Shown: positions 9,736 through 19,222 of the stretch, piece by piece
Position numbering within the stretch: the stretch's first letter is position 1
Layout of the letters: every line of letters begins with the position of its first letter
NCBI GenBank assembly: GCA_023091665.1
Contig: JALJCQ010000006.1
Location: 310,001 to 374,000 of the forward strand
Length of the DNA: 64,000 nt
Reading direction: 5' to 3'
Origin: Pythium myriotylum
Lineage: Eukaryota; Oomycota; Peronosporomycetes; Pythiales; Pythiaceae
Program-made: the position numbers and the translations under genes
The notes under the pieces: model-generated
Told to the model about the DNA's origin: nothing
Databases searched by the model: none
What the model saw: only the letters and a program-made list of their open reading frames with translations

Positions 9736-12700
9736 GTGAGCTCAGCCCCCGATCCTAATCTATGCGCTATACTCGTAGGTGAACAACGAGACGGTCCGAG
9801 TCCGGCAGAGTTGGCCTCTGCCTTCAAGGAGTGCTGGCCGAAAATGCGCGCTGCTGGCTGGCCCGCAGTGAAAGGCAGAGGCCTTCAAACCGGTTGGTTG
9901 TACGTGCGAGACCGCACAAGCATCGACACTGGCCGTGAAGGTGTCGACTATTTCGTAGGCGATCACGCCTTCGCACGCTGGTGGCTCTCACGTCGTGCCA
10001 TTCCCGTCGCGAATACGGAAACCTTGAGGCCCGCTTCAATATTAACGACATCATCCCACCCTCTCTGGCATCGCCACCAGCTCATTCTGCAGCATCACCG
10101 ACGCCAGCAGCGTCGCCAACTCGCACGACTTCGTCACCACCGCGCGCGACGTCTCCGGCTCGTATGTTTCCTTCGCCAGTGCGCGCGGCTTTGATAACAA
10201 GTGCGCCTGTTTCTCCTACTGATCTCTCGTCGTCCCCATTGCACGAGTCGCCATTTCTTCTGGCGCAGCGGTCCCCGTCCCCTCCTCCCCACTCAAGGCT
10301 GTCTCCCCCGCCAGACTCAACGCAACAAGCTGCGGCTCGACTTTTCGCCAACGAAGACAACGAAATCGGCGAGCCCAATGCTGAACCCGATGCGATCGAT
10401 GATAGACCTGGAAGTTTCTCGCAGATCCCCGTTGGTTCTCTCCCGCCATCATTCGTCGAATATCTCGGCGACACCAGCACTGGAGGTAACTACCAAAACA
10501 GTGATGCAGAGGTCGGTGGCGATAACGACGACGAAGGCGATGACAGTCAGAGCCAAGGCATAGTCAATGTAAGTATTGGTGGTGTTGATGACGGCAACAA
10601 GGCCGAGCGTCTCGAAGACATGGCTGAATGGGACAGTGACCTCGAAGACGGCTACGAAGAGATCGACGACGAGGTCGTGGAGTTCGACCCGCTCACTCGT
10701 GCCGAGCCTGATTCGGAAGACGAAGCCGAGGAAGCTGCAGAACTCGCGCTTGTCGACGCGGCGTTCTTAGACTCGCTTGATGGTGCTGTGAATGTGGCGT
10801 CAGGGAAGATTGATAACGAGGCACTGCGAAAGATGAGGTGGGGACCAGTGACCGACCAGTCTGACGAGGTCGGTGAGCCTTCGTTTCCCAATTTGACTAC
10901 GACTGCTGGAGGCCCTCGACAGCAGGTCATTGACGTCTACGACAAGCCGCTTGCCCTCTTCTTTGCATTTTTCCCGCGATCGTTGTGGAAAATGATTGCG
11001 GTAGAACGCAATCGATTCGAACGGCAGACTCGCGGTGATCGTGCACGTGCGTTGATTGCTGCTCAGCGTCGACGACGAGAGAAGGACCAGACAGTTGTTG
11101 TAGAAGATAATGGTGTTGTGAGGCAGCGCATGCGAATGACTCCCGGGTGACTTTGGGTGATCAGCCTGCTGGTCGGTAATGTGGTGAACACCCACCACAC
11201 CGGCATCTATCGCCACTGGTCTGGCACACGACAGTGCGGTATTTCGGCCGGCTCCTTTGGCTTCATAATGTCGCGCAATAGATTCAACCATGTCCTTTGC
11301 CATCTACACTTCAGCGACAACAAGGCGCGTGAGAACACGTTGCTCAATGACAAGGCGTGGAAAATTCGGCCCGTGATCACCGTGCTTCAAGAGAGGTTTC
11401 GGCGACTGTGGGACTTGACGTCTTCTCTATCCTTCGACGAAGGCGTGCTGCCGGCGACGTCACGAAGGAACCCAACGAGAACGTATATCAAGGACAAACC
11501 TCACCGTTGGGGAACCAAACTCTTTATGACGTGTGACGCAGCGACTGGTTATTGCTTCAGGTTGGTGTTTTTTTTTGTCGATTTAGTGCAATATGCTGGC
11601 TCAAATTTGTTTCTTATGCTGTATATACAACATGAATGTGAACTCACGATTCGTATGTTGTTTCGGACAGATTTGAAGTCTACCTCGGCAGGAAGCAACA
11701 CAACAAAGACCGACTGGCACTTGACAATTCAACTGGACCAGCAGCAGTCGTCAGGAACCTGGCCCATGTGGTCACAGAGACTGACAAGGCCAATGGCTGG
11801 CGAGTCGTTACCTTTGATCGTTACTATACCGGTGTTCCGCTTATGCTTCAGCTGCTCCAAATGAAAATGTATGGGATTGGTACGATCAACGCAAACCGCA
11901 TTGGCTACTGCGAAGGTGTCATTCGGCAGGTGAAGAAACGCGATCCAAAGACAGAGGAGCGCGGCATGTTCAAAGTCTCTCGCTCTCTAGACGTGCCGCT
12001 GATGCGGGCCGTCATGTGGTTGGATAACAACGCGGTGCATTTTCTCAGTACCGGTGCTGTTTGTACGGAGTCGACAGTGAACCGCACACCAAAGCACGGA
12101 GGTCCAAAGCAGCCAGTTGTATGCCCTCAAGTCGTTCGTGACTACCACGAACACATGGGTGGCGTCGTTCGCCATGATCAGCTACGCCTTCAGCGCTACT
12201 CGCTCCAAATGAGCTCCAGGTGCAAAAAATACTACAAGGCACTATTCCTCGGATTGGTTGACTTGGTGATTGTGAACGCGTTTGTTACTCACCTCAAGTG
12301 CGCGAAGGACCTCGGCCAGACTCCACTCTCACGAGCTTCATTTATGCAAGAGCTGCATGAGCAGCGATCTGCTCAGACCGCCGTCGATTTCCAGGGTGAA
12401 GAACAGCTAACTCCCACGCCAGCGACCCCCGGCATTTTACCCACGATTATCCAGAACGATGCGTGGCGCGTGACTGGGCAGCACAAGGTGAGACGACGTA
12501 ACGCGTGCAAGGTGTGTTCTGTCCTCTACAGAAAGAAGGGTGAGAAGTCAAACGAAACGAGTTGGTATTGTGTCCAATGCAGCGAGGACAATAAGCGCCT
12601 TTTCCTCTGCAACACGATTCGTGCCGCGCAAGGAGCCAAGAAAACCTGTTTCGAAGTATGGCACCAAGACTGGCGGTGCCGTGTGCCGCCCACAGCGAGT

Positions 12701-12808
12701 TTGACAATCCAGATGCGGCCGTCGGGCGTCAAGCGCAAGCGCGTCCGCCGCGAGCTGCTGTCCGAAGAGACGAAACACTCCGATGAGGAGTCAGATTATG
12801 ACGCTTGA
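9736..12808 (+). pseudogene. PiggyBac-type transposase with one intron, broken
   Basis: It is a DDE_Tnp_1_7-type transposase. The N-terminal module (MRAAGWPAVKGRGLQ, then GVDYFVGDHAF) is followed by a long acidic low-complexity linker. The catalytic core shows acidic residues in SFDEGV, TCDAATGYCF, VTFDRYYTG and MWLDNNAVHFLS. A C-terminal Cys-rich zinc module reads CKVCSVLY...YCVQC...FLC. A 110-bp GT-AG intron at 11561-11670 splits an Arg codon and restores the frame between TGYCF and EVYLG. Two lesions remain: a frame change near 9985-10000 after the N-terminal module, and an in-frame TGA at 11148-11150. I do not see a convincing ATG; the 9736 start is approximate. The transposase cuts and pastes at TTAA. 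Confidence 0.75.
11561..11670 (+). other. Spliceosomal intron in the piggyBac-1 transposase
   Basis: The donor GTTGGT and acceptor GGACAG flank a T-rich 110-bp sequence. Removing it joins the two reading frames within a conserved catalytic block of the transposase, which supports it as a real intron. Confidence 0.7.
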
Positions 12809-13589
12809 TTTCAATGTACGTTTTGAGCCTACGCAACCGCCCATATATAGATGTCAGCCTTTAGATCGAGCGATAACAACACAACTATTCTAGCAACGCA
12901 CGATCAATGTCGGCACGGCGACCCCGCTTTACCACGCCATGCGAAGTGTGTTTGTGGGGATGGTTTGGCGTTACCCAGAATTTGTTTCCTGGTTGTCACG
13001 TCTATGCTGGCTTGCACCCGAGCTACAGTTCGAGAAAGTTGAAGTCATCAATTGACCGTTGTTCGCCGCTGAGTGCGAGAGCTGTGCGAAAGTGCTAGAT
13101 ACAACTTGTATACTGTTCACCCATCCGGCATGTATTTTAGATTGTATGAGAGTGGTGTATTCAATTGATCGCTGAGCATTATGGGGCATACAATGTGCCA
13201 CGGGAGCCATCTGGTATCAAGAATTTCTTGCTATCGGATACAACATACGAGTTCATTTGACAGATATGCCGCTGTATACAACATGTAGACTTGCCGACCC
13301 TGCGGTTCAACTTGTAGCTAAGCTGTGGCCCTTTTCTTTCACTCATATTGAGAGCTATATGTTTGATATGTTGTACGGTACAACATACATAACAAAGTGG
13401 CGGTCCATATGTGTGGTATTGGAGCCGTTAAGGGAATTTCGTAACTTGAAGTGGTATTTTGTCAGGATTATCAAATCTCGAACGACAAAATATATTCCAC
13501 GGTGGTATGAATTCTGAATTTCTCATTTTTATGGTGGATTTTCCGAATTACAAATTGTTTATGGTATAGAGGATGGAGGTCCCCAATTC

Positions 13590-14600
13590 TTAAATAAAGA
13601 TTCCATCAAGCCAGCCTTTTAGTTCCTCTTTGTATTGCTTCATAGCAATCTTCGACATTTTGTGCTTTCTTGGCGGTTTCGGAGCATTGTCTTCAAAATA
13701 TTCTTTGCCTTTGCGCGCCTCAATAGCTTCGCCAAATTTTTGTCGGACACTCTCGTACATGTTATTTGCATATGATCTTTTGTAGCTGTTGATATCGTCA
13801 GTATATACTTTTTTTATACCCGCATTCAGCCCGCGTAATCTCTTCTTTTATTTCTTGTCATCACTGCTCTTCGCATCATCCGAGTCTTGAAAAAGTTGTC
13901 GAGTAAGCGAGGGTTCCGCTTCAGCTCGTTGAGCCGCTTTTTTGTCGCTCGTTTGTCGGTGGGAGATTTATTCGGAGGAGTTGTAATTCGTTTTCGTTTC
14001 AGCAGTTTGGCTGATTCTTTCATGACTTCTTCAGCAAATTTATCAGCCATTTCTTGACGTCTCCGATTTGAATCCTCTTCTCTAAACTCTTTTTGCTTGT
14101 TTAGATACTTCATAACGTGGTCATCCACCACTTCTCTCAGAGTTCTTCTTCCTTTAATGTATGCTCGAGTATTGACAGCCTTTTGGGCAACGTCATTTAC
14201 TCCTCGATAAACTCTTCAGGTATATCTTCTGCCTCCTCTTTTGGTGCTGTCGGCTCTTTCATGTTTGCATCTGTGTCGGTTGATTGAGGGACGTATTTAT
14301 TCTTCTTTTTACTAGATTTGGGAGTTTCACTTGCTTCACCTTTAATGATTTCAGGAGGACCTTTGGGACCTTTCAGTAGCTTCTTCGTGATTTCATCATA
14401 CTCGTATTCACGATTCTTAGACATTACTTGCTGAAACAAATTTGCAAGTGAGTCAGCGCTTGCATCGTCTAGAGATTCGTGTTGAATGAGTGCCTTGAGC
14501 TTCTTGTCTTGAACAAAATCACTCTTCGCTATTGCATTGTAATAGCGATCATATGCCCTTTGCTTTGTCTGATTATCGGAGAAAAGCCACTAATGATTGA
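13590..14600 (-). pseudogene. Degraded hypothetical gene, element A
   Basis: At least three minus-strand pieces form one broken gene reading toward the MITE. The first (about 14600-14197) begins without an ATG after a TAG and contains DNQTKQRAYDRYY and KKLLKGPKGPP. The second (14131-13826) is basic (LLKRKRITTPP, DKRATKKRLNELKR). The third (about 13836-13590) contains YTDDINSYKRSYANN and ends GWLDGIFI before a stop that overlaps the MITE target duplication. Frameshifts separate them. I recognise no family. The position, between fibre and MCP, has no gene in Polinton B. Charged, basic composition suggests a DNA-binding or core protein, but that is a guess. Confidence 0.5.
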
Positions 14601-14670
14601 TTTCGATTAGGTTGCGTATATTGAAGCTGATTAAAAAAATCGTTTATAACAATTACGTTGTGTTTTAATC

Positions 14671-14702
14671 GAGATCGAAGATCTCATGGTATCTGCGATA
14701 CC
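14671..14702. terminator. Double hairpin directly after the MCP stop (element A)
   Basis: Two perfect stems lie side by side: GGTATC-TGC-GATACC (14688-14702), touching the MCP stop codon, and GAGATC-GAA-GATCTC (14671-14685). Each has a 6-bp stem and 3-nt loop. Placement at the gene end fits a hairpin 3'-end signal. Confidence 0.5.
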
Positions 14703-15669
14703 TAACCTTGGACTGGTCCTTGCGATACCGTACCCATAGCCGTATCGACCGTTGCAACAACTTCACGCAATACGTGGTAATAGATCGTGAGAGCGTAGTT
14801 ACAGTTGGAAGTACCAGACACGATAATACTCTTACTAGCACCATCTTCACTTGGAAGACGACGACCAATATCAACAGCTACAAATCGATACAGGGATTCA
14901 ATAGCAAACGTCAATAGCAAACCAGCCGAAGTGACATCATCAAGACCACCATCAACACCCGATTTCGACATCTCTTGGACAAACAAATCATAACCAAAAC
15001 TGACAGGATTGTTCCAGATGGGCACGTTGCCCACTGTGACTTGCAAGTTCTTCAATGCAGCAAGTGGACTAGTCGCTGCAGGTACCATCGAGAATGGGCT
15101 ACGGAAGGGATTGATCATATCCGATACAGTACCACCTGCGGTTGGATTGGTGATGACAGGTTGCATGATCAAGCGCTTTGGATTAGCAATACCATTACTG
15201 ACCATCCAAGTGAAGGAAGCGCCTGGCGCAACAGTGAATTTGTTCGTAATTCGCTCGAAGTAGCGGAACGTCTTCTTCTGAGCCAACGCATGGTCAGCGC
15301 TTGGATTAGGCGAATATGTTGGAACAAGAAGACGCGAGAACGACTGTGATGGAGTGATGCCAGTTCCAGCCGTGGGAGTACCATTAACGTCGGCTGTAAT
15401 CGTAAGAGTTACCGCAGATGCAGGGAGCGCAAGGCCACCCGCCGCAGACGTTGTCGCTACACCACTGCTTATATTCCAAAGTACTGGGCACGTGTTTCCG
15501 AAGTTCATGTTGTTGCTCAAACTAGAAATAGTAGCAGGCGCGACAACGCCAGCAGTACCAGTCGTAACCAAAGTAGTAGATGAGCTGTTATAGTTGAGGT
15601 CAATGAAACCGCGCGTATTTTTCTGCATAGGGCATTTCGTAAAGTAGTCACAAATATCCCGCAATTTAA
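14702..15669 (-). pseudogene. Major capsid protein, C-terminal part, element A
   Basis: This is the 3' part of an MCP gene whose 5' part lies at 40687-41447. The two are separated by piggyBac-2, which inserted at the TTAA at 15666-15669. The codon phase is the same on both sides, so the coding sequence was continuous before insertion, about 570 codons. The end matches the MCP of Polinton B: FRSPFSM versus FQSPFDS, LQVTVGNVPIWNNPVSFGYD versus FQVMVGNENVFNKTHDYSF, and a final IIVSGTSNCNYALTIYYH versus ILVSGTNTCSQGMNCLI. The family forms the double jelly-roll capsid shell. No further stop or frameshift is seen in this part; codons between 15670 and 15721 belong to the transposon. Confidence 0.75.
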
Positions 15670-15754
15670 CCCCTCTGTTACCAACGTCGTAAATTACGAC
15701 TTTGCAATTTTTTAAAGTCATATATTACGGCTTAGTTTTGGCGATCAACAGAAA

Positions 15755-17886
15755 ATGGCTCGGAAAAATGGACGCGATACTTTAATCAAGTCATTTCCGC
15801 CGACTTGTGGATATAAGCCAGCAGAGGTAATCAGGAGAAAAGATAAAGAAGAGCCAGGGTTTGGGATCGCGAGGGAAGCCCTCGCATCTGTTTTCCTTTT
15901 CCCTGGGAGGCTGTCATTTGACGATTTGCCGAGTCCAGCCTCAATGGCGCGGGTGCGCTCGTCTGAGCGCAACCAAGCAAGCGCGCTAGCGACCGCTGCC
16001 CGGAACGTGGATTTCAAGCACCTGTGGCGTCAGCTTCGCGCAGCAGGATGGACGGCGCGGAAGCCCACAGGCCTCACGACAGAATGGACGTATGTGAAGC
16101 CTGACGCCACAGGTGCGGCCGATGAATCGTTAGGGGACCAGGCTGTTGTTGTTTATGCGCTTGAGTCGGGCCTCATCGGCGAGGACTCGGGCAGCAGCGA
16201 TGACGCCTCCAGCGACGACGAGCTTGTGCGAGCGTCCCAGATTGACACCAGCGTACAGTTACCGCAAGCCACACTGAGCCAACTGTTCAGTTCTCCCGTC
16301 CGCAGCGAGGTCGGCGACGATGGACTGTCGCAGTCTGCGGTGGCGCGAGCGTTCGATCTATCTCAGAGCATTCTCGACGCCGGCGAATCGACCAATCCCG
16401 ATCCGTCTACTCGTCGATCTCGCCGCGCCGCAGCGGTCGCTGCTCGTGCGCCATTACCCTGGCTGTCCGAGGAGTCCAACGGCGACGCCAGCGCGCCAGA
16501 GCCATCTCCTCCACGCGGACGATGTGCGGAGAAGATTACCGCCGGCACGAGCGATGTGTTCACCAGAGATTCGGATCGTATTCATGCGTCGGTTTCTCAA
16601 CCCGAGCGATCCCCTGCGACAGCATCCACGCGTTTGCCTGCTCGAAGACCAGCGGCAGTACCCACGCGACACTCGCCTCACGAGCCTGCCGTCGGCGACG
16701 CCGTCGATACAGCGCCCAATCTCGACGACAGCGACGTTCCTGTTGAACCAAGCTCACGGCGTTTCCGACCTTCCCGAGCGGTCGAACAAGACGTCAACTT
16801 CATCAGCGAGGACGGGGACGAAGACGAGTACGAGTCGCTCGACTCGGGTGACAGCGACAGTATGCCGTACGACGACGACGAGGTGGAGATCGTGCGCGGC
16901 CGAGAGCAGGAGGAACAGGTTGATGATGCGGACGCGCCGCTGCTCGATGAGGCTTTCTTGCGTGCGCTCGGCGGGTTCCTGGCTGATGAAGAGCTCTCGA
17001 AGGACTCTCGAATTTCGATGTCGTAACAGACCGCTTTCGTGTTTGCATTCACTCGTGCATGTCGTAACTAAGTAGATACGAGTTTTGCGTTGGGAAGCGC
17101 GACACCGGTGATACTGCGTCTTCATTCGACAACAAGACAGGAGCTGCTGCGGTCGTTCTCAACCTCAAGGTCGTACTTGGCGGTACCAATGGGGGACCAC
17201 AGCGACTCGCATACCACGCCGTCATCGTCGACCGATTCTACTCCAGCGTGCCACTCGCTGTGGAGCCCCTCACCATGAACATCTACGTCGTGGGTACGGT
17301 CATGACTTATCGCCTCGGATTTCCGAAGTCCGTGCACGAGCCTCGGCAGACACACCCTGCATCCATCCCGCGTGGAACATTCGTCTACTTGCGATCAACG
17401 CAAGTACCCTCTCTTGTGGCCCTCCACTGGTGGGACCGCAAGCCGGTCCACTACCTGGCGACCGGAGCAGTGTTGACGGAGGCAGTCATCCGCCGCAACG
17501 TGAAACAAGTCGGCGCGATCCAGATCCCCAGCCCCCAGATCGTCAACGACTACCAGCGCTGGATGGGCGGAGTTGATGCCCACGATCAGCTTCGCCTCCA
17601 GGCGTATTCGCTACAGACAAGTCTCCGTCTACGCAAATACTACAAAAGTCTGTTTCTCGGCCTGGTCGACCTTGCCCTCGTCAACGCGTACATCACGCAC
17701 AAGGAAGCTTGCAAGATGGAAGATGCCCGACCGATGGACCGCGGCAAATGGTACGCCACTTTGCGCGACCAGCTGCTCAAGCTAAAGGCCGCAGACTTCG
17801 CAGACGCAGCGCTTACGCCCCCACCGGGAGGGAGAGGTGCCCGCAAGCGCGCCAAGGCCGCGACCCATGCACTGGAGCAGAACGAG
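15755..17886 (+). pseudogene. PiggyBac-2 transposase, 5' and middle parts (deleted, interrupted)
   Basis: The frame 15755-17026 holds the N-terminal module (LWRQLRAAGWTARKPTGL, matching piggyBac-1 MRAAGWPAVKGRGLQ) and a long acidic Ser/Asp-rich linker. The match then jumps, in another frame from about 17121, to the FDNKTGAAAVVLNL region and runs through VDRFYSS, LHWWDRKPVHYLATGAV and DYQRWMGGVDAHDQLRLQ. The stretch holding the first catalytic aspartates is gone, so this copy cannot transpose by itself. The gene is then cut at 17886 by Polinton B and continues at 39928. The reading frame across the insertion (Q-N-E before, D-W-V after) is continuous once one 6-bp duplication is removed. Confidence 0.72.
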
Positions 17887-18106
17887 AGTAGTAATGTCCG
17901 GAACTTTTTCCGTCATTTTTTTTTCAACGTTTCTCACACAACCCTAGAGACCTTTCTTTTCCCTCTCAGTTCAACAAACCTATTTCACACCTCCTTTCCA
18001 CAAAACACAACCAAACCGACTTTCCTATGTCCTCATTAAAAACAACCACTTTTGCTTCATTTTCCACACCAAAAATTCGCGAAGGTTCGGGGCATAGCTG
18101 AGAGAC
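17887..18106 (+). repeat. Left terminal inverted repeat of Polinton B (220 bp)
   Basis: It matches 39702-39921 in inverted orientation over 220 bp with no difference that I found, then the sequences diverge after GAGAGAC. It is T- and C-rich. In Polintons such ends are thought to be the protein-primed replication origins. Confidence 0.92.
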
Positions 18107-18216
18107 TCAGAAACTAAAATTTGTTTAATCTTGAATTACTTTCATTATATATATACGTACAAAAAGTTCTACCTTGATATATGACCATAGGTAGCATATA
18201 AAGACAATTGATTGCT

Positions 18217-18597
18217 ATGAGTTATATTGTTTTCGATCCACCATTCTATTCATGGATGAATAGTCCGGAGATGAAAGAACTGGTCAAATGCGGATGTGGT
18301 TTGAATATTCAACGTAGAAATTTACCATCTCACGAAAAAACATCTTTCCATCAAGAATGGGTTAAAGACCCCGACTTCCCCAATTATGTGATCGAATGTG
18401 GGTGTGGTATAAAAGTAAAGAATTTGGAAAAGTTAGACCATACTAAAACAGATCATCATAAAAAATGGTACAGGGAGATGGTTAATAATAAATACAAGCA
18501 GAAAATACAATGTGGGTGTGGAAGCACAACCAGTAAAAGTGGATATTCTACACACTCTAAAACAATAAAACATTGTGAATGGGTAAAGAGTCAATAA
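18217..18597 (+). CDS. Triple CxCG zinc-module protein, Polinton B
   Basis: From the ATG at 18217 the protein has 126 aa, with three repeats of CGCG...H...(T/S)...H..W spaced about 38 residues apart: KCGCGLNIQ...SFHQEW, ECGCGIKVK...DHHKKW and QCGCGSTTS...KHCEW. Each unit has two Cys and two His and could bind zinc. The same module ends the GIY-YIG nuclease of element A (CECGG...QKHIRW), so it may be a DNA-binding module shared among these elements. It lies just inside the left inverted repeat. I know no named family for it. Confidence 0.6.
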   Translation: MSYIVFDPPFYSWMNSPEMKELVKCGCGLNIQRRNLPSHEKTSFHQEWVKDPDFPNYVIECGCGIKVKNLEKLDHTKTDHHKKWYREMVNNKYKQKIQCGCGSTTSKSGYSTHSKTIKHCEWVKSQ

Positions 18598-18691
18598 AAC
18601 AATGGGGTGCAAATACATAGATATTTTTTTTTCAATTCTGACATAAAATTAGTAAGTTATATATAGGGATACATCATACACTACACATAAA

Positions 18692-19000
18692 ATGTCTGTT
18701 ATTCTAGAGTTCGGAAAATACAAAGGAAAGGATCTTGAGGAAGTATATGATCAAGATGCATCATACTGTCGATGGTTATACAACCAACAATCGGAAGAAT
18801 CGGATATCAAACGATTTTTGGACGACAAGTTCCAAGATGGAGACGATAGCTATATCATGCGGTGGGGCAAGCATAAGAACAAATCCGTAAAGTGGATTGT
18901 TGAAAACGATAAGCAATATTTCAATTGGATGTGTAAAAATGAGTATATCATGAATAAATGTCCATCACTGAAGAAAAACTTGGGTGAATTTAATGGTTAA
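18692..19000 (+). CDS. Tandem ExoX-C-like (DUF3820-type) domain protein
   Basis: The 102-aa protein consists of two similar halves: LEFGKYKGKDLEEVYDQD..YCRWLY (residues 5-30) and MRWGKHKNKSVKWIVENDKQ..FNWM (about 56-80). Each matches the pattern (F/W)GK.KGK...........Y..WL of the small domain found at the C-terminus of exonuclease X and in DUF3820-type proteins, where it is a probable nucleic-acid-binding accessory. A TATATATAGGG-like word lies 30 bp upstream of the ATG. The two-domain form with no nuclease suggests an accessory DNA-binding role; that is inference. Confidence 0.55.
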   Translation: MSVILEFGKYKGKDLEEVYDQDASYCRWLYNQQSEESDIKRFLDDKFQDGDDSYIMRWGKHKNKSVKWIVENDKQYFNWMCKNEYIMNKCPSLKKNLGEFNG

Positions 19001-19222
19001 ATTATTTAGTTTTTTTGATAAGTCCCAGCCATCTGTATACAACACATCAATCACACAAATGAGCGAGTTTGCAAGGTTATAGAGAAATTGAGGTGCTGTC
19101 CTTCCATTGATCAGCATACAAATCTTTGGCCAACTGCACTACAGCAACAAATCGACGGCAAATCGACGGCAAACAGACGTTAACGAGTTCGAGAGGTTAT
19201 GAAGGATGATAAGAAGATTGTG

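Larger units (their letters stand above)
9414..13427. mobile_element. piggyBac-1 element (4,014 bp) with TTAA duplications
   Basis: TTAA lies on both sides (9410-9413 and 13428-13431) with 16-bp terminal inverted repeats starting CGGCTCCAATACCACA. MITE copy 1 preserves the empty site, a single TTAA near 4411, which proves the insertion. Subterminal palindromes TGTTGTACCGTACAACA occur at both ends (two close copies on the left, one near 13372 on the right) and may be transposase-binding sites. The flanks 9414-9735 and 12809-13427 hold no other gene that I can support. Confidence 0.9.
8740..13584. mobile_element. MULE-type non-autonomous transposon, copy 2, with nested piggyBac-1
   Basis: This is an inverted copy of the 4258-5084 element. 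It is flanked by its own perfect 9-bp duplication AATTCTTAA (8731-8739 and 13585-13593), so it inserted independently. Removing piggyBac-1 and one TTAA leaves 827 bp, the same length as copy 1. The 93-codon frame inside (8983-9264) is identical to copy 1 at protein level, indicating recent spread. It lies between the fibre stop and the stop of the next, convergent element A gene. Confidence 0.85.

Noticed and set aside
10082..10480. Minus-strand ORFs in the acidic linker of the piggyBac-1 transposase
   Set aside because: Shadows of a low-complexity coding stretch.
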